This document shows, in pieces, positions 39,301-48,926 of a DNA stretch of 64,000 bases (positions within the stretch are counted from its first letter, which is position 1; each line of letters begins with the position of its first letter). Under the pieces are notes generated by a model. That model was not told the DNA's origin. It searched no databases and saw nothing but the letters and a program-made list of their open reading frames with translations. Both the position numbers and the translations under genes were made by a program. Origin of the DNA: Verrucomicrobiales bacterium (GTDB lineage: Bacteria > Verrucomicrobiota > Verrucomicrobiia > Verrucomicrobiales > DEV007); assembly GCA_018058245.1 (NCBI GenBank), contig JAGPCC010000001.1, positions 1 to 64,000 on the forward strand. The letters are read 5' to 3'.

Positions 39301-39425
39301 ATCACGTCGATCGACGAACTGATCGCCCCCAGAGGCGAGCGAATGTCGTGATTAAACTTCCCTGCGATCGCGAGTGCGTCTCCCTCCCAATATCGGCGGC
39401 GCTCCTCTCTTTCCTTGTCTTCCAT
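36312..39425 (-). CDS. Soluble hybrid histidine kinase with two kinase modules
   Basis: About 1037 residues with no transmembrane segment. Order: a first HisKA/HATPase module with His26 in NHDIRSPLG and DDGPGLP near 167; a GAF-like region (about 250-400); PAS 1 (about 410-530) and PAS 2 (about 535-655, WIADAKGDIFWYNQRWF); a second HisKA with SHELRTPLNP (His near 669) and HATPase with VTDTGLGM, GGLGLGLAISK; then a response-regulator receiver domain (LLIEDHDATRD, Asp in LLMSDIGLPDG). The first module lacks some HATPase boxes and may be a sensor or auxiliary kinase. Cytoplasmic cues via GAF/PAS would drive phosphorelay to the receiver. ATG at 39425 is preferred to GTG 39431. Confidence 0.88.
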   Translation of the reverse strand: MEDKEREERRRYWEGDALAIAGKFNHDIRSPLGAISSSIDVILDILSEENTDLSALAKGIETSSAQAMDLVAKVVALLRVTYGETAERESVPLAICIDAALGCNERARREAGAEIQKPKDWPLVYTVQDWVIRVFSQLISNAIRHGGKNVQIGWEEHSSGVRCWVRDDGPGLPRSMNDADLPAFETLHLVTIRTGLGLPTCRRILELLGSGLSYVRTTDGHTEFSFLLTEDLPGQPPEEMVVSTPRTVERPRVAIAEPYLGEFPATQKEFATTLRLVKRMLNVPVALVAIEGEEMIIDCDDHLPLREDLPTQFSSLVDRILSLGEPASEIRPESAPERLQSLYGIPLPGVDGGPIGCLGIATEERREWSAEEREVIQEFARLAQKDLRLRLKRRRLADALRSAREDERLNASLLANSSDCIKLIDSGGRLIRINEPGLRLLEVEEEDTVLGKPYCELWPEEVRGAVVRSMEEAMGGRTGRFQGFCPTAKGTPKWWDVAITAVNRDEGETPHLLSISRDITESKEAEIRLRESEQKFRLLANHMSQFAWIADAKGDIFWYNQRWFDYTGTTLEEMKGQGWQVVHHPDHLSRVLAKVERCFPAGILWEDTFPLRSRDGEYRWFLSQAIPIRDGSGEVIQWFGTNTDITPQIEAENALRKASQAKDDFIAVLSHELRTPLNPVLLVASAAVEREDLPEDVRKDFETIRKNVETEARLIDDLLDMTRILRGRMPLILTTVTVDSLLAETIAVLRNDAAAKEIELLTHFAPERLLLQGDEVRLQQILSNVIRNAIKFTPATGQIELSTESRKDRLLITVTDTGLGMTESEIERIFDPFSQGDHVGERNAQRFGGLGLGLAISKLLVEQHGGTIGAKSPGLGLGSTIEIDLPLSAAVPSTVECETIAPEAAATESKSESTVVKSPRSMRILLIEDHDATRDTLALLLRRRGHTVVEASTINEGGIAAADGIYDLLMSDIGLPDGRGDELMMILRKNGFDAPAIALSGYGMEADLLRSRKAGFGLHLTKPVSIQELDRALARIL

Positions 39426-39499
39426 AGTCACTCCACACGTTGCTATCTTCCCGAGGAGACTGCCAGCAGGATTTTCCTCGTTTCACGGCACGGCGCAGT

Positions 39500-41359
39500 T
39501 TAACGACTGAGGTAAACCCAGGGGATCTCCCGTCGCTCTTTTGTCTCGGCACCCTGTCGTTCTTTCACCCAGAAAGAGACCGGCTGTCGATTAAAATTGC
39601 GCTCACTCACTCCAAACAAAGATACGGTGCTGTCTTCGATGCGGAACGCAGGTTCGTCGGCATTCCAACCGTTGTCGGAGGAAAGAAAGATCCCGACCGC
39701 TTCCGTGATCCCTCCCTGCACTGTCTCGATCAAGGTACCGGTATTCCCTGCGGTCATCCCCAGGATCCACAGCTTTCCGCCCTCATTGCGACATTTCAGC
39801 CCCTCTCGCTCACTGTTCAACTGGCGGCACCATGCGCTCTGTCCCGCGCTCAATTGATTCAGGTGCCCGTAGACATCTTCGAGAAATAAATCTCCCTTCC
39901 CGAATCCGTCTACATCAAGTCCCGACACGGAACTCAGAACCAGAGTCCGTGCGCTCTCGTGCCGAATCAGCAAGGGGGATTCTCCGCCCTCTTTGCCAAA
40001 ACGTTCCATGAGGACGACCGGAGCGTCTCGCAGGCCCTCTGGATGTTTCCCATCGACGATCTTCCATACGGGATGGCCAACCGTAGTGACCCATCCCTCG
40101 AGACCAATGATGCGCTCTAGTGGGCCGCGGATTTCTACGACGGAGGCAAATTGGAATTTTGCCCCTCCGGGGAGATAGATCGTCTTTGCGCCGGAATCAA
40201 TCGCCCGCTGCAGGAAAGGACTGGCGTCCGTTTTCCCGGTAGGATCGGCCCCGAACTGGAGGAGATTGATCCAGTCCACCGCAGGGTTTCCCCTCGGGAC
40301 TTCAGGGGGATCTTTCACCGGCAAATGAATGATCTCGCCCGCTTCGCTGATCGCCATTTCCGTATTTCCTCGAAACGGACTTACCACGTTTCGGTGCGAA
40401 GTATCCTCCGTGATGAGTCCAGCGGCGACGATATTCCCCTTGTCGCGATCTTTGTCGCTTTGAATGATGGCGGGCTGGTAGCCCACGACGTCCACGGCGC
40501 GCAGGTACATCTGACGTTGATTGTAAATCGCCGGGGTGTTTTTATCCAATCCCCGGGAGTGGAGATGTGCTCCGAAAAGTGTCACCGCACCCCAGGAATC
40601 TTTTTCATTCAGTAACGACGGAACCCGATTGCTACTGATCAAATCATGGACTGAAATCATCTGATGGTAATTCCACCACCCGATCCGTCGCTGGCCACTC
40701 AGGGTGATGCGCTCGAAAGTATTCGAGTTCAATGGGCCTTTTGTGCTGATACCAATCTCGAAGCCTTCGATCGTGACGTCTTGAGCGAGCAGCGGACCGA
40801 TCTCGCTGCAGTGCCCCAAATCTAGTCCGATCCGCCCCGCCCCGTCGAGAGAGCGGATCGTCACCTGACGAATCGATCCCTGACGACTGGTGTTGAACTG
40901 CAGCCCGATCGCACCCGGATTTTTCGCACCGACTTCGATCGTGAGATCGCGAATCGAATTCCGAAATCGTTGAGCGGGAGCACCGCCCGTCCAGAGAACG
41001 GCTTTCGGATTTCCGGCGGATTCAAAACCGGAAGTTGATTCCGGTAGCCGAAGAACCGAAAGTCCCTCACCCGCTCCCTGCATAATCGTTCTCTTTTGCG
41101 CAGCGCTCTCCGTCTCGCCCGCCGGCCAGCGCAAAGTCTCCCGAACCAGAAACACTCCCGGAGGGAGGTAGATGATACGAGAACCATTCGGAAAAGCGTC
41201 CAGTGCAGCCTGGATCGCTGCGGTATCATCCCCATCATCGTCCGCGACGGCTCCGTACTCAGATACATCGACCACTCCTCCGTCTGCTGGAAATGTGATC
41301 GGCAGATCCTCCCCGCAGAGCACTGCCACAAACAGAAAAGGAATCAAAAAACGGATCAT
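39500..41359 (-). CDS. Secreted beta-helix protein (pectate-lyase-3 / GH55-like)
   Basis: A 619-residue exported protein. The N-terminal signal (MIRFLIPFLFVAVLCG) is followed by the Pectate_lyase_3 signature: VDVSEYGAVADDDGDDTAAIQAALDA and IYLPPGVFLVRETL, then many short beta-helix rungs; a second such block (WINLLQFGADPTGKTDASPFLQRAIDSG) begins near 360, giving two right-handed helix regions as in GH55-type enzymes. It probably acts on a polysaccharide. It lies 17 bases downstream of the sialidase-like gene and is likely co-transcribed with it. Confidence 0.8.
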   Translation of the reverse strand: MIRFLIPFLFVAVLCGEDLPITFPADGGVVDVSEYGAVADDDGDDTAAIQAALDAFPNGSRIIYLPPGVFLVRETLRWPAGETESAAQKRTIMQGAGEGLSVLRLPESTSGFESAGNPKAVLWTGGAPAQRFRNSIRDLTIEVGAKNPGAIGLQFNTSRQGSIRQVTIRSLDGAGRIGLDLGHCSEIGPLLAQDVTIEGFEIGISTKGPLNSNTFERITLSGQRRIGWWNYHQMISVHDLISSNRVPSLLNEKDSWGAVTLFGAHLHSRGLDKNTPAIYNQRQMYLRAVDVVGYQPAIIQSDKDRDKGNIVAAGLITEDTSHRNVVSPFRGNTEMAISEAGEIIHLPVKDPPEVPRGNPAVDWINLLQFGADPTGKTDASPFLQRAIDSGAKTIYLPGGAKFQFASVVEIRGPLERIIGLEGWVTTVGHPVWKIVDGKHPEGLRDAPVVLMERFGKEGGESPLLIRHESARTLVLSSVSGLDVDGFGKGDLFLEDVYGHLNQLSAGQSAWCRQLNSEREGLKCRNEGGKLWILGMTAGNTGTLIETVQGGITEAVGIFLSSDNGWNADEPAFRIEDSTVSLFGVSERNFNRQPVSFWVKERQGAETKERREIPWVYLSR

Positions 41360-41376
41360 TCTAGGAGGGATCGACC

Positions 41377-42552
41377 TTACTGTCCTTTCCCAGAAGCCGG
41401 AACGGAAACCGGAACGGAAACCGGAAGTGCTTTCGCCATCGCATCCGTTTCAGCGATTCGAAATCGGGTCGCGACGACGGAATGTTGCTCTGGCCCGGGA
41501 GCATATTTCACATAGGTTGTTGCTAGGATGGTTCCATCCGGGAGAATCTCGAGGCCGGGATATCCACAGTCACTGACCCGCTCTGCATGGTTGTGAAGTA
41601 ACTTGATACGGTATTCTCCGGATTGTCCCGTTTTGATGTCCTCGTAGGTTCCGACCCAGGCGACAAAATGACCCCGTGTCGGACTCTCCGGTGCCATGTC
41701 ACGAAACGCAAAAACCCATCGTCCATCTTCAAGTTTTGCTCCGATATGCCGATCACCGCTCAGCCCCCACGGAGTGTCTACCGGGGTGGACCAAGTGGCA
41801 CCTTCATCCCGCGAAAACATCTGCAGACTTCGGCCTTTGTGGGTATTTTCCCTCATCAAACAGCAGAGTTCCTTCCCATCGGGAGATCGAAAAACAAAAG
41901 GTTCACAAGGATTTTTCCCCTCGACTGCGGCGACCACGACGGGCTCACTCCAGGTGAATCCGCCGTCTGCGGTGATCGTCTGGAATACGGCGAGGGGAGC
42001 CTTGTCAGCACCCTCCGGGCCCTTGTGATAGAGGCCGAGATACCGACCGTCCTGGAGTGGCACGATGCTGCTAAAAGTCATGACACAGGGGAATCCGAGA
42101 GGCGGCATTTCCTTCCAGGTCTTCCCCTCGTCGTCACTCATGATCGATGGCATCCCCGGACCCTGCTTATTCCCGAGTGAGGCGGACCACACCCAGATTC
42201 GCCCCCTGCCTTCGGCATCCACGAGTCGGTAGATGCTCGGGCAATTCTGGTGCGTGCGGAACCCTACGGGAAGCTGATCGTCGAGGCGAGTCCAGCTAGT
42301 CCCCCCATCCGTGCTTTTTGCCATCGGACCAGCGGAACCGCCGTGATTGATACTCCACACCGCGAGGATTGTTTTCTGGTCCGGAAGGAGCAGGGTCGTG
42401 GGATGCCCTTGGTAGGTGTCCTTCGTCCCCGCAGCGATGATGACGTGACGTTCCGCCTGACCCGAAAGATCAAGGAGCGGAAGGTCTGGACCGTCTACGG
42501 CCTGGAGTGACGACACGAGGAGTAACAGCAAGGAAGAAATTTTCCAATTCAT
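41377..42552 (-). CDS. Secreted sialidase-like (Asp-box) exo-hydrolase
   Basis: A 391-residue exported protein: signal peptide ([20 protein letters not shown]), then a six-bladed propeller with at least four Asp-boxes ([32 protein letters not shown]). The family includes sialidases (GH33) and related exo-acting enzymes. The N-terminal stretch [18 protein letters not shown] and an Asn-His-Gly-Gly motif may form part of the active site, but I do not assert true sialidase activity. Next to a beta-helix carbohydrate protein, suggesting degradation of a sugar-containing polymer. Confidence 0.82.
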   Translation of the reverse strand: MNWKISSLLLLLVSSLQAVDGPDLPLLDLSGQAERHVIIAAGTKDTYQGHPTTLLLPDQKTILAVWSINHGGSAGPMAKSTDGGTSWTRLDDQLPVGFRTHQNCPSIYRLVDAEGRGRIWVWSASLGNKQGPGMPSIMSDDEGKTWKEMPPLGFPCVMTFSSIVPLQDGRYLGLYHKGPEGADKAPLAVFQTITADGGFTWSEPVVVAAVEGKNPCEPFVFRSPDGKELCCLMRENTHKGRSLQMFSRDEGATWSTPVDTPWGLSGDRHIGAKLEDGRWVFAFRDMAPESPTRGHFVAWVGTYEDIKTGQSGEYRIKLLHNHAERVSDCGYPGLEILPDGTILATTYVKYAPGPEQHSVVATRFRIAETDAMAKALPVSVPVSVPASGKGQ

Positions 42553-42603
42553 CCGCTCACTATACCACGGGCCGATCTCCCGGCGAGGACGCGTTTCCGA
42601 CCA

Positions 42604-44805
42604 CTACGCCACCTTGGGCTGTCGGCGACGCCGGTCTGGCCGACGGTGACGAACTGGAGCGACGTCCTTTTTGCCGACCGGTTCGCGCCGACTACGGGCG
42701 GATCCAGCGAGACGAAAGTCAACCATCTTCCGTGTGGAATCGACCTTGGCAATTTCGACCTCAACCATATCCCCGATTCGGATCGTGCGGCGTTTGCTAC
42801 GCCCTTGGATTCGTTTCGCAACACTGTCGAACTGATAGTGATCATCCGCCAGCTGGGCGAGCGGGACCATCGCGCTCATGCCGAGTCCCGGAATATCGAC
42901 AAAAAACCCGAACTCTCGCAGGCTCGTGACTTGCGCCGAGTACCCAATCCTCTTTTCGGACCGAATCTGCTCGGTGAGATAGGCATACAATTTGACGTCC
43001 TTGCTATCGCGCTCCGCATCGGCAGAGTTGCGCTCAGAGGAGGACAGGTGATCGGCGACTTGATGCAATTGGGGTTCCATTCCTTCGCCTCTTCCGGAAA
43101 AAAGACTGCGATGCACCACAAGATCGGCGTAACGTCGAATCGGTGAGGTGAAATGCGCGTACTTCTTTTTCGCCAACCCATAATGTCCCAGCGGATCGAC
43201 AGTGTAACGGGCTCGATTGAGCGATTTTAAAAATCCGATTTTTAGAGCCGCGCCGATCGCAAGTTCACTGAGATGGACAAAGAGCTTTTGCACCTCGGCA
43301 GGCTTACTGAGATTCCCACAGGGAATCGAATGCCCGAGTACATCCTCCCGATATCCCGCGAGACGCCCGGGGTCAGGGGCCTCATGCGTCCGGTAAATGG
43401 CCGGCTTTTTGAGTTTCATGAGCCGTGTCGCAACTGCCTCGTTGGCGAGCAACATGAACTCTTCAATGAGCTGATGAGAAGCATCTGTCCCGTGCTGTTC
43501 GATACTGGAGATGCGTCCCTCGCCATCGAGACGAATTTTCGTTTCCGGGAAATCGAGGTCGAGAGATCCCGCCTCAAAGCGACGCTTCCGAATCGCCTGC
43601 GCAAAACGACCGGCCTGGTGGAGTGTCTCCGCCAGTTCTCCCTTCGCGGGGTTCTCCAAGATCTGGAGTGCCTCCGCATAGGTGAGACGCTGTTTCGACT
43701 GAATCACCGCCGGATAAAAGTCCGTCTGCAGCACTTTGCCTTCGTCGTTCAGGAGGAATTCGACACACTTTGTCAATCGGTCGACACGCGGTTTCAAAGA
43801 ACAGAGTTCATTGCTCAACTCTTCGGGCAACATCGGTATGACCCGATCAACGAGGTAGGAGGAATTTCCGCGACGTTTTGCCTCCTGATCGAGAGGGGAA
43901 CCTGCCTTCACGTAATGCGAGACATCGGCGATGTGAACCCACAACTTCCAGCGGCCCGCCCCAGCTCTCTGCAAGCAGATCGCATCATCGAAGTCCCGTG
44001 CATCGTCGGGATCGATCGTAAAAACAAAATGATCACGGCAGTCGCGTCGGCCTTTGAGATCACTCGGTTTGACCACTGCCCCGAAGCGACGGGCCTCCTT
44101 TAAAACCGCTTCCGGAAAATCACCCGTGAGATCGTATTGACGGAGGACACCGAGCATATCAACGCCGGTTTTCCCCACGGCTCCGAGTATCTCAACAATG
44201 CGGCCTTCTGGCGCGGTATGGCGAGAGTCCCATCGCAGCAACTCCACGACGACTTTCTCGCCAGATTTTGCGTAACCGAGTCGCTTTTGGGGGGGGCTCA
44301 CCCGAATCTCACGGGAAAAACGTGGATCATCCGGCAGCACAAAAAGACCTTTGCTGCCTTGTTGAAAGGTTCCCACAAAACGGGTGCGGCGACGTTCCAA
44401 AATGGAAACGACGACCCCGGGCTGCTCCGGTTCCTCCGTCCCGGTCTTTTTCCAAAAAGATCTCGTGACGGTTTCGCAGAGCACGACGACCCGGTCCTCA
44501 TGCAAGGCCGTGCCGGTTGCCGTGGACGGAATCGCGATCTCCGAGCGAGCCGGATCGTCTGGAGTGAGAAATCCTCGACCTCCTTTGGTGATCTGGATTC
44601 GGCCTGAGACAAGCGACGGAGACTCGCTCGAGAGGTAACGACCGCCTTTGAGACGGACAACCAGACCGCGCCGTTCCAAGTCGCGAAGAGCCCGCTGCAG
44701 GGCCGTTTCGTTTTCCGGAGAGAAGTTCAGTTGGCGAAGGAGTTCGCTGAGTGTGGCGGGCGAATATTTTTTGTGCCCGAGAAGTTTCGTAATTTGTTTT
44801 TCCAT
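42604..44805 (-). CDS. rnr: Ribonuclease R
   Basis: A 733-residue 3'-5' exoribonuclease of the RNB/RNase II family, acting on structured RNA. N-terminal winged-helix-like domain (LSELLRQLNFS, ALRDLERRGLVVRLKGGRYL), cold-shock/OB regions, the RNB domain with the metal-site motif IDPDDARDFDDA, and a C-terminal S1 domain (QVTSLREFGFFVDIPGLG) end in a basic tail (SARSRREPVGKKDV...). The length and basic tail agree with RNase R rather than RNase II. The 52-base gap to the sialidase gene suggests independent regulation is possible. Confidence 0.96.
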   Translation of the reverse strand: MEKQITKLLGHKKYSPATLSELLRQLNFSPENETALQRALRDLERRGLVVRLKGGRYLSSESPSLVSGRIQITKGGRGFLTPDDPARSEIAIPSTATGTALHEDRVVVLCETVTRSFWKKTGTEEPEQPGVVVSILERRRTRFVGTFQQGSKGLFVLPDDPRFSREIRVSPPQKRLGYAKSGEKVVVELLRWDSRHTAPEGRIVEILGAVGKTGVDMLGVLRQYDLTGDFPEAVLKEARRFGAVVKPSDLKGRRDCRDHFVFTIDPDDARDFDDAICLQRAGAGRWKLWVHIADVSHYVKAGSPLDQEAKRRGNSSYLVDRVIPMLPEELSNELCSLKPRVDRLTKCVEFLLNDEGKVLQTDFYPAVIQSKQRLTYAEALQILENPAKGELAETLHQAGRFAQAIRKRRFEAGSLDLDFPETKIRLDGEGRISSIEQHGTDASHQLIEEFMLLANEAVATRLMKLKKPAIYRTHEAPDPGRLAGYREDVLGHSIPCGNLSKPAEVQKLFVHLSELAIGAALKIGFLKSLNRARYTVDPLGHYGLAKKKYAHFTSPIRRYADLVVHRSLFSGRGEGMEPQLHQVADHLSSSERNSADAERDSKDVKLYAYLTEQIRSEKRIGYSAQVTSLREFGFFVDIPGLGMSAMVPLAQLADDHYQFDSVAKRIQGRSKRRTIRIGDMVEVEIAKVDSTRKMVDFRLAGSARSRREPVGKKDVAPVRHRRPDRRRRQPKVA

Positions 44806-45010
44806 GGTAGAGGAAAGTCTGGGTAGGGTGTTTCGTTCACTCGATTCCGGGTGCGATGCTCAAAAAAAGCATTCGCTGGTCCTCAGGAAGGACTGACGCG
44901 GGGGAGAGAGAAGGCACGTAGCCCGATCGCCAAAGCGGCAAGAGGCGGGGAAAGAATGATAAGTAGCAACCCGGCCTGGATCCCCTTCCACAGGGGAGTG
45001 ACACCCGATC

Positions 45011-46078
45011 TTAGCTCACGATGGCCTCTTTTGGCAAGGGAAACTTTTGCTTAACAGGTTCCGCGATCAGGCTGCGGGATCCGCAAAAAATAGTCCCGTC
45101 CTCCCCAGGATCATCCGAAAATGGATCTGTGTTGTCGAGATAGGAACGGCAGATTTCACGGAAACCGGTCAGCGTCGTAGCTCGGCGCAGTTCATGATTG
45201 AGCGCTCCGTCCGCGATCCCACAAGCAATATAGTTCGTGAACTTTTTCATCCGATTCACGATCTGCGTTTCCTGATCAAAATTGCCTTCCGAACAAATCT
45301 CGGATGTCAGTTCTAGGAGATACTCGTAGACATCCCGGTGGATTCGAGGCGCTGGATTTGTTTCGTCGAGAGAAGCACGGATCTGCGTAAACAACCAGGG
45401 ATTCCGAATCGCACCCCGCCCGATCATCAAGCCAGCGGCCCCGGTTTTTTCTCGCATCGCCCGCGCAGTCTCGACCGAGACGATGCTCCCATTGGCGAAA
45501 ACGGGAAATGGCAGACTCGCGACCGCTTCCGCGATCTGATCGGTGTGCACATCGGACTGGTATTTTTCTTTCACCGTTCTTCCGTGAATCGTGAGAGCAT
45601 CGATGGGCAGCGTCGCAAACAGCTCCAGCAGTCGCTCAAATTCCCCCGGTGCATCAAACCCGATCCTTGACTTCAAGGTGAGAGTCCCTGTGACTACAGG
45701 ACGCAATCCCTCGGCAATCCGGCGGATGAGATCCGGATTTTTCAAAAGCGCACCACCTGCCTGTTTGCCGCAGACCGTGGGGGCAGGGCATCCCAGGTTC
45801 ACGTCCATGCCCGCACAGGGCGAGAGCGCCTGTATCTCCAGAGCGGATCTCACGAGGTGCTCCGGCTCATTGCCTATCATCTGGGCGAGGACAGGTTTGT
45901 CCGTTTCCAGCCCGGTGATGGATCGTAGGAGAATCTTCGACGGATGAGAATCTCGATGGACTCGAAAATACTCCGTGACATACACGTCCGGACCACCTCG
46001 CCGTTCCAGACAGCGCCAGAGGGGAAGGCCGGAAACGTCCTGCATCGGAGCAAGGAGGAGTTGAGGACGGGAGATCAC
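45011..46078 (-). CDS. tRNA-dihydrouridine synthase
   Basis: A 355-residue FMN-dependent dihydrouridine synthase (DUS family), which reduces uridines in the D-loop of tRNA. Visible are the start APMQDVSGLPLW, VLAQMIGNEPEHLVRSA, the catalytic Cys motif NLGCPAPTVCGKQAGGALL, and LTIHGRTVKEKY with FANGSI. Length is typical. The first motif is slightly atypical (usually APMAGVTD). The Dus subtype (A, B or C) cannot be decided. It is 95 bases downstream of the hybrid kinase on the same strand. Confidence 0.92.
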   Translation of the reverse strand: MISRPQLLLAPMQDVSGLPLWRCLERRGGPDVYVTEYFRVHRDSHPSKILLRSITGLETDKPVLAQMIGNEPEHLVRSALEIQALSPCAGMDVNLGCPAPTVCGKQAGGALLKNPDLIRRIAEGLRPVVTGTLTLKSRIGFDAPGEFERLLELFATLPIDALTIHGRTVKEKYQSDVHTDQIAEAVASLPFPVFANGSIVSVETARAMREKTGAAGLMIGRGAIRNPWLFTQIRASLDETNPAPRIHRDVYEYLLELTSEICSEGNFDQETQIVNRMKKFTNYIACGIADGALNHELRRATTLTGFREICRSYLDNTDPFSDDPGEDGTIFCGSRSLIAEPVKQKFPLPKEAIVS

Positions 46079-46172
46079 CCGATGACCAAACAGGGTCAGA
46101 TCAAAGAGTCAACCCTATCTGGGAGGAGAGCGAGCAGTCTCCTCTCAACCAATCTCCAGAAAAATGACAGGA

Positions 46173-48926
46173 TCACCCCGCGATTCGAGCCGCATCGACC
46201 TGATGATCGAGAGTCTTCCGGACCATATCGGCCATGTCTTCGAAACTATACGGCTTCTGCACAAATCCATCGGGGCAATATCCGCAGTCTCGGGTGAACT
46301 CGTTCAGATCGACGAGATATCCACTGCAAATCAAAACCGGCAGATCGGGGAGGATCTCCCGAATCCCTGCGAAGGTCTCCTTGCCAGTGAGGTTCGGCAT
46401 CGTGAGATCGAGAAGCACGAGACTGATGCCATGCTGCTGTGTACGACAAATTTCGAGAGCTTCGATCCCATCTTTCGCCTCGAGGACCTCGTATCCGAGT
46501 TTGGTCAAAAGCGTTCTACCGATGCGGCGGACGAGCGCCTCGTCATCCACTAGAAGAATCGTCTCCCCTCCTCGAGAAGCGGTCAGATCAAACCCGGTGG
46601 ACGCCATCAGGAGAGCGGAGGAACCTGCGGATTCCGCTGAGAGATTGCGGGGTAAAAAGATATCAAATCGAGTTCCTTCGCCGACCACCGATTTAAAATC
46701 GATCCATCCACCCAACTGGTTTACAATCCCAAAGGAGGTAGCAAGACCGAGACCGGTTCCTTTGCCGGGATCTTTTGTCGTAAAGAAGGGCTCGAATATC
46801 TTCGTCTGGACTTCGATCGGGATACCTTCCCCCTCGTCTTCCACGCTCAGGCAGATGTAATCTCCGGCGGGGATCTCGGGATGGGAGAGAAGGTCGGCCT
46901 CGCTCATGGTGCGATTCTCGGACCGCAAGAGTAGCTTTCCTCCATCGGCCATTGCATCCTTGGCGTTCACTGCCATGTTCATGATGACCTGCCCTAACAT
47001 TCCCACATCTGCGAGTGCTCGCCACGGTGCCTCATCCTGATCCAACTCGATCGAAATGCGGGGATCGATCGTCGAGGAGAGGAGGTCTCGCACTTCCGCC
47101 AACACCAAGTTCACATCGCAGGGTTTCAAATCCATGTGACTACGTCGCGAAAATCCCAGGAGTTTCCGCACCAGTTCTGCGGCGCGCTCGCCGGCTTTGA
47201 CTGCGAAGCCGAGGCTCTCCCGTGTCTCTCCGCTCATACTCGCAGACTCATCCATTTGCACAAGAGCGAGGTTTCCGAGAATCCCCGCAAGGAGATTGTT
47301 AAAGTCATGGGCAACACCACCAGCGAGTTGCCCCACAGCCTCCATTTTCTGCGACTGTCGCAGCCCCTCTTCGAGCAATCTCTGTTCTGTAAAGTCCTGC
47401 GTACACCACACGCGACCGACGAGATTGCCACGCACCCCTTTCACTGCGGCTGAATACACGTGCAGAACCCTCCGTGTTGGGATCGTCAGGATAATCTCAC
47501 AATCAATGATGCCTCCGGACGAGCGAACTGCAGCCCATTCTTCTTCGATCGCCGGCGTGATGCCTCCGAGTTTGGAGAAAGCGGTGAGGATCTCGCTGGC
47601 TTGATTGGTCCCGTTGGCACCCGGGTCCCCTCCAAGAAATTCCAGAAATAAATGGTTCACCGCAGAGACGTGCCCTTTCATATCCTCCACGAGGAATCCG
47701 TTGTTCGTGCTCGCAATGGCCGCGTGGAGACGAGCACTCGTTTGTTCCAGTTCTGATTGGCTCGTTCTGAGGCTCGCGGTCCGTGTTTCTACCAGATTTT
47801 CGAGTTTCTCACGGTGCAAAGCCAGTTCATCAACCATGGTATTGAAGGATCTTGCGAGCACTTGCGCTTCGTAGCAGCCTTCGACTTCCGATGCCTTCAC
47901 AGCCAGATCTCCTCCTGCCACTCTGCGCGCGACTTGCCCGATGTCTTCCAATGGACGGGAGATTCGCCCCGAGAGGTAGACGCCGAGAAGGCACGCAACC
48001 ATGATCATGACGGCACCAGCGATCACTAGACTCTGTATAGTCTGCCGCACCATCGAAGTCACTTCGTCGAGCGGTTTCATGGCGATCACGATCCAGTTTG
48101 TCGACGTTGACAACACTTCACTGGCGTAGAGGTATGATTTTGCATCCGGCTCGATATATTCCCCGACTCTTTTTTCTACCCATTGTGATGGGGAGATTGA
48201 GGAATCAAATTTCTCCATCAATCGAGACGGATCTTTCGAAAAGAGTATATTTCCCAGGGAATCCAAAAGATAGACACAGCCATTCCGACCCACTTTAACT
48301 CCATCGAGGAGACTCAAAACACGAGCAAACGATAGCCGTGCCTTTAGAACTTGACGGACGTTCTTCGAGTTCGCCCCAGAATTGATTTGTACAGGGAGAA
48401 ATACGGTTAGATACAGACCTTCGCGGCCAATAATCCTCTGTGGCGGTGATACGGTGGTTTTTCCCTTGAGTGCCTCATTGAACCAATCACTATATTCTCG
48501 AAAGGGAGGAAGATCTTCCGCAGTGGAGCACAAAAGGAAACCATCGTCATCATAGAGACTAATATCCGAATATACTTCGTAAATTCTTACGAGTCGGTGC
48601 ATCTCTTTGACTTTGATATCAAGGTCCGAGGTTGCCAGTAGGGGATTGGATTGCAGGGAGGAAAGCTCCCGCGCCGTGCGATCACTGACCTCCGCCACGA
48701 GGTTGCCGATCTGACGGGAGGTTTCCGAAAGCTTATCCTCTTCCTCCAAACGCAGGTTTCGTGTAATCACAGTCGCCATCGGAGTGAGGACCGTTAGCAG
48801 CGGAACCAATCCAGTGATCAACATCGAGATCAGAAGTCTACTTCGAATCGTCTTCATTCCATGCAGGGAGAAATCTCGCTTCGCCGGTTGAAGTGGTGAA
48901 TCCACCACCAGTGAATCCCTTCTCAT
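46173..48926 (-). CDS. Membrane hybrid histidine kinase (Cache-HAMP-PAS-HisKA-HATPase-REC)
   Basis: 917 residues: first membrane span about 31-53, a periplasmic double-Cache-like sensor (about 54-290), second span about 298-319, HAMP (about 320-375), PAS (about 398-515), HisKA with phospho-acceptor His540 in VAHDFNN, HATPase (about 645-760, NAKDAMA, GTGLGLA) and a C-terminal receiver domain with Asp840 in LVLLDLTMPN. The chosen ATG (48926) overlaps the stop of the preceding PotD-like gene as ATGA, with an AGAGG upstream; an ATG at 48857 would also give the first span. The coupling strongly suggests that the binding protein reports ligand to this kinase through the Cache domain. Confidence 0.92.
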   Translation of the reverse strand: MRRDSLVVDSPLQPAKRDFSLHGMKTIRSRLLISMLITGLVPLLTVLTPMATVITRNLRLEEEDKLSETSRQIGNLVAEVSDRTARELSSLQSNPLLATSDLDIKVKEMHRLVRIYEVYSDISLYDDDGFLLCSTAEDLPPFREYSDWFNEALKGKTTVSPPQRIIGREGLYLTVFLPVQINSGANSKNVRQVLKARLSFARVLSLLDGVKVGRNGCVYLLDSLGNILFSKDPSRLMEKFDSSISPSQWVEKRVGEYIEPDAKSYLYASEVLSTSTNWIVIAMKPLDEVTSMVRQTIQSLVIAGAVMIMVACLLGVYLSGRISRPLEDIGQVARRVAGGDLAVKASEVEGCYEAQVLARSFNTMVDELALHREKLENLVETRTASLRTSQSELEQTSARLHAAIASTNNGFLVEDMKGHVSAVNHLFLEFLGGDPGANGTNQASEILTAFSKLGGITPAIEEEWAAVRSSGGIIDCEIILTIPTRRVLHVYSAAVKGVRGNLVGRVWCTQDFTEQRLLEEGLRQSQKMEAVGQLAGGVAHDFNNLLAGILGNLALVQMDESASMSGETRESLGFAVKAGERAAELVRKLLGFSRRSHMDLKPCDVNLVLAEVRDLLSSTIDPRISIELDQDEAPWRALADVGMLGQVIMNMAVNAKDAMADGGKLLLRSENRTMSEADLLSHPEIPAGDYICLSVEDEGEGIPIEVQTKIFEPFFTTKDPGKGTGLGLATSFGIVNQLGGWIDFKSVVGEGTRFDIFLPRNLSAESAGSSALLMASTGFDLTASRGGETILLVDDEALVRRIGRTLLTKLGYEVLEAKDGIEALEICRTQQHGISLVLLDLTMPNLTGKETFAGIREILPDLPVLICSGYLVDLNEFTRDCGYCPDGFVQKPYSFEDMADMVRKTLDHQVDAARIAG

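Noticed and set aside
44806-45010. Possible tRNA in the gap between the dus and rnr genes
   Set aside because: No T-arm consensus or cloverleaf pairing could be built from the sequence.
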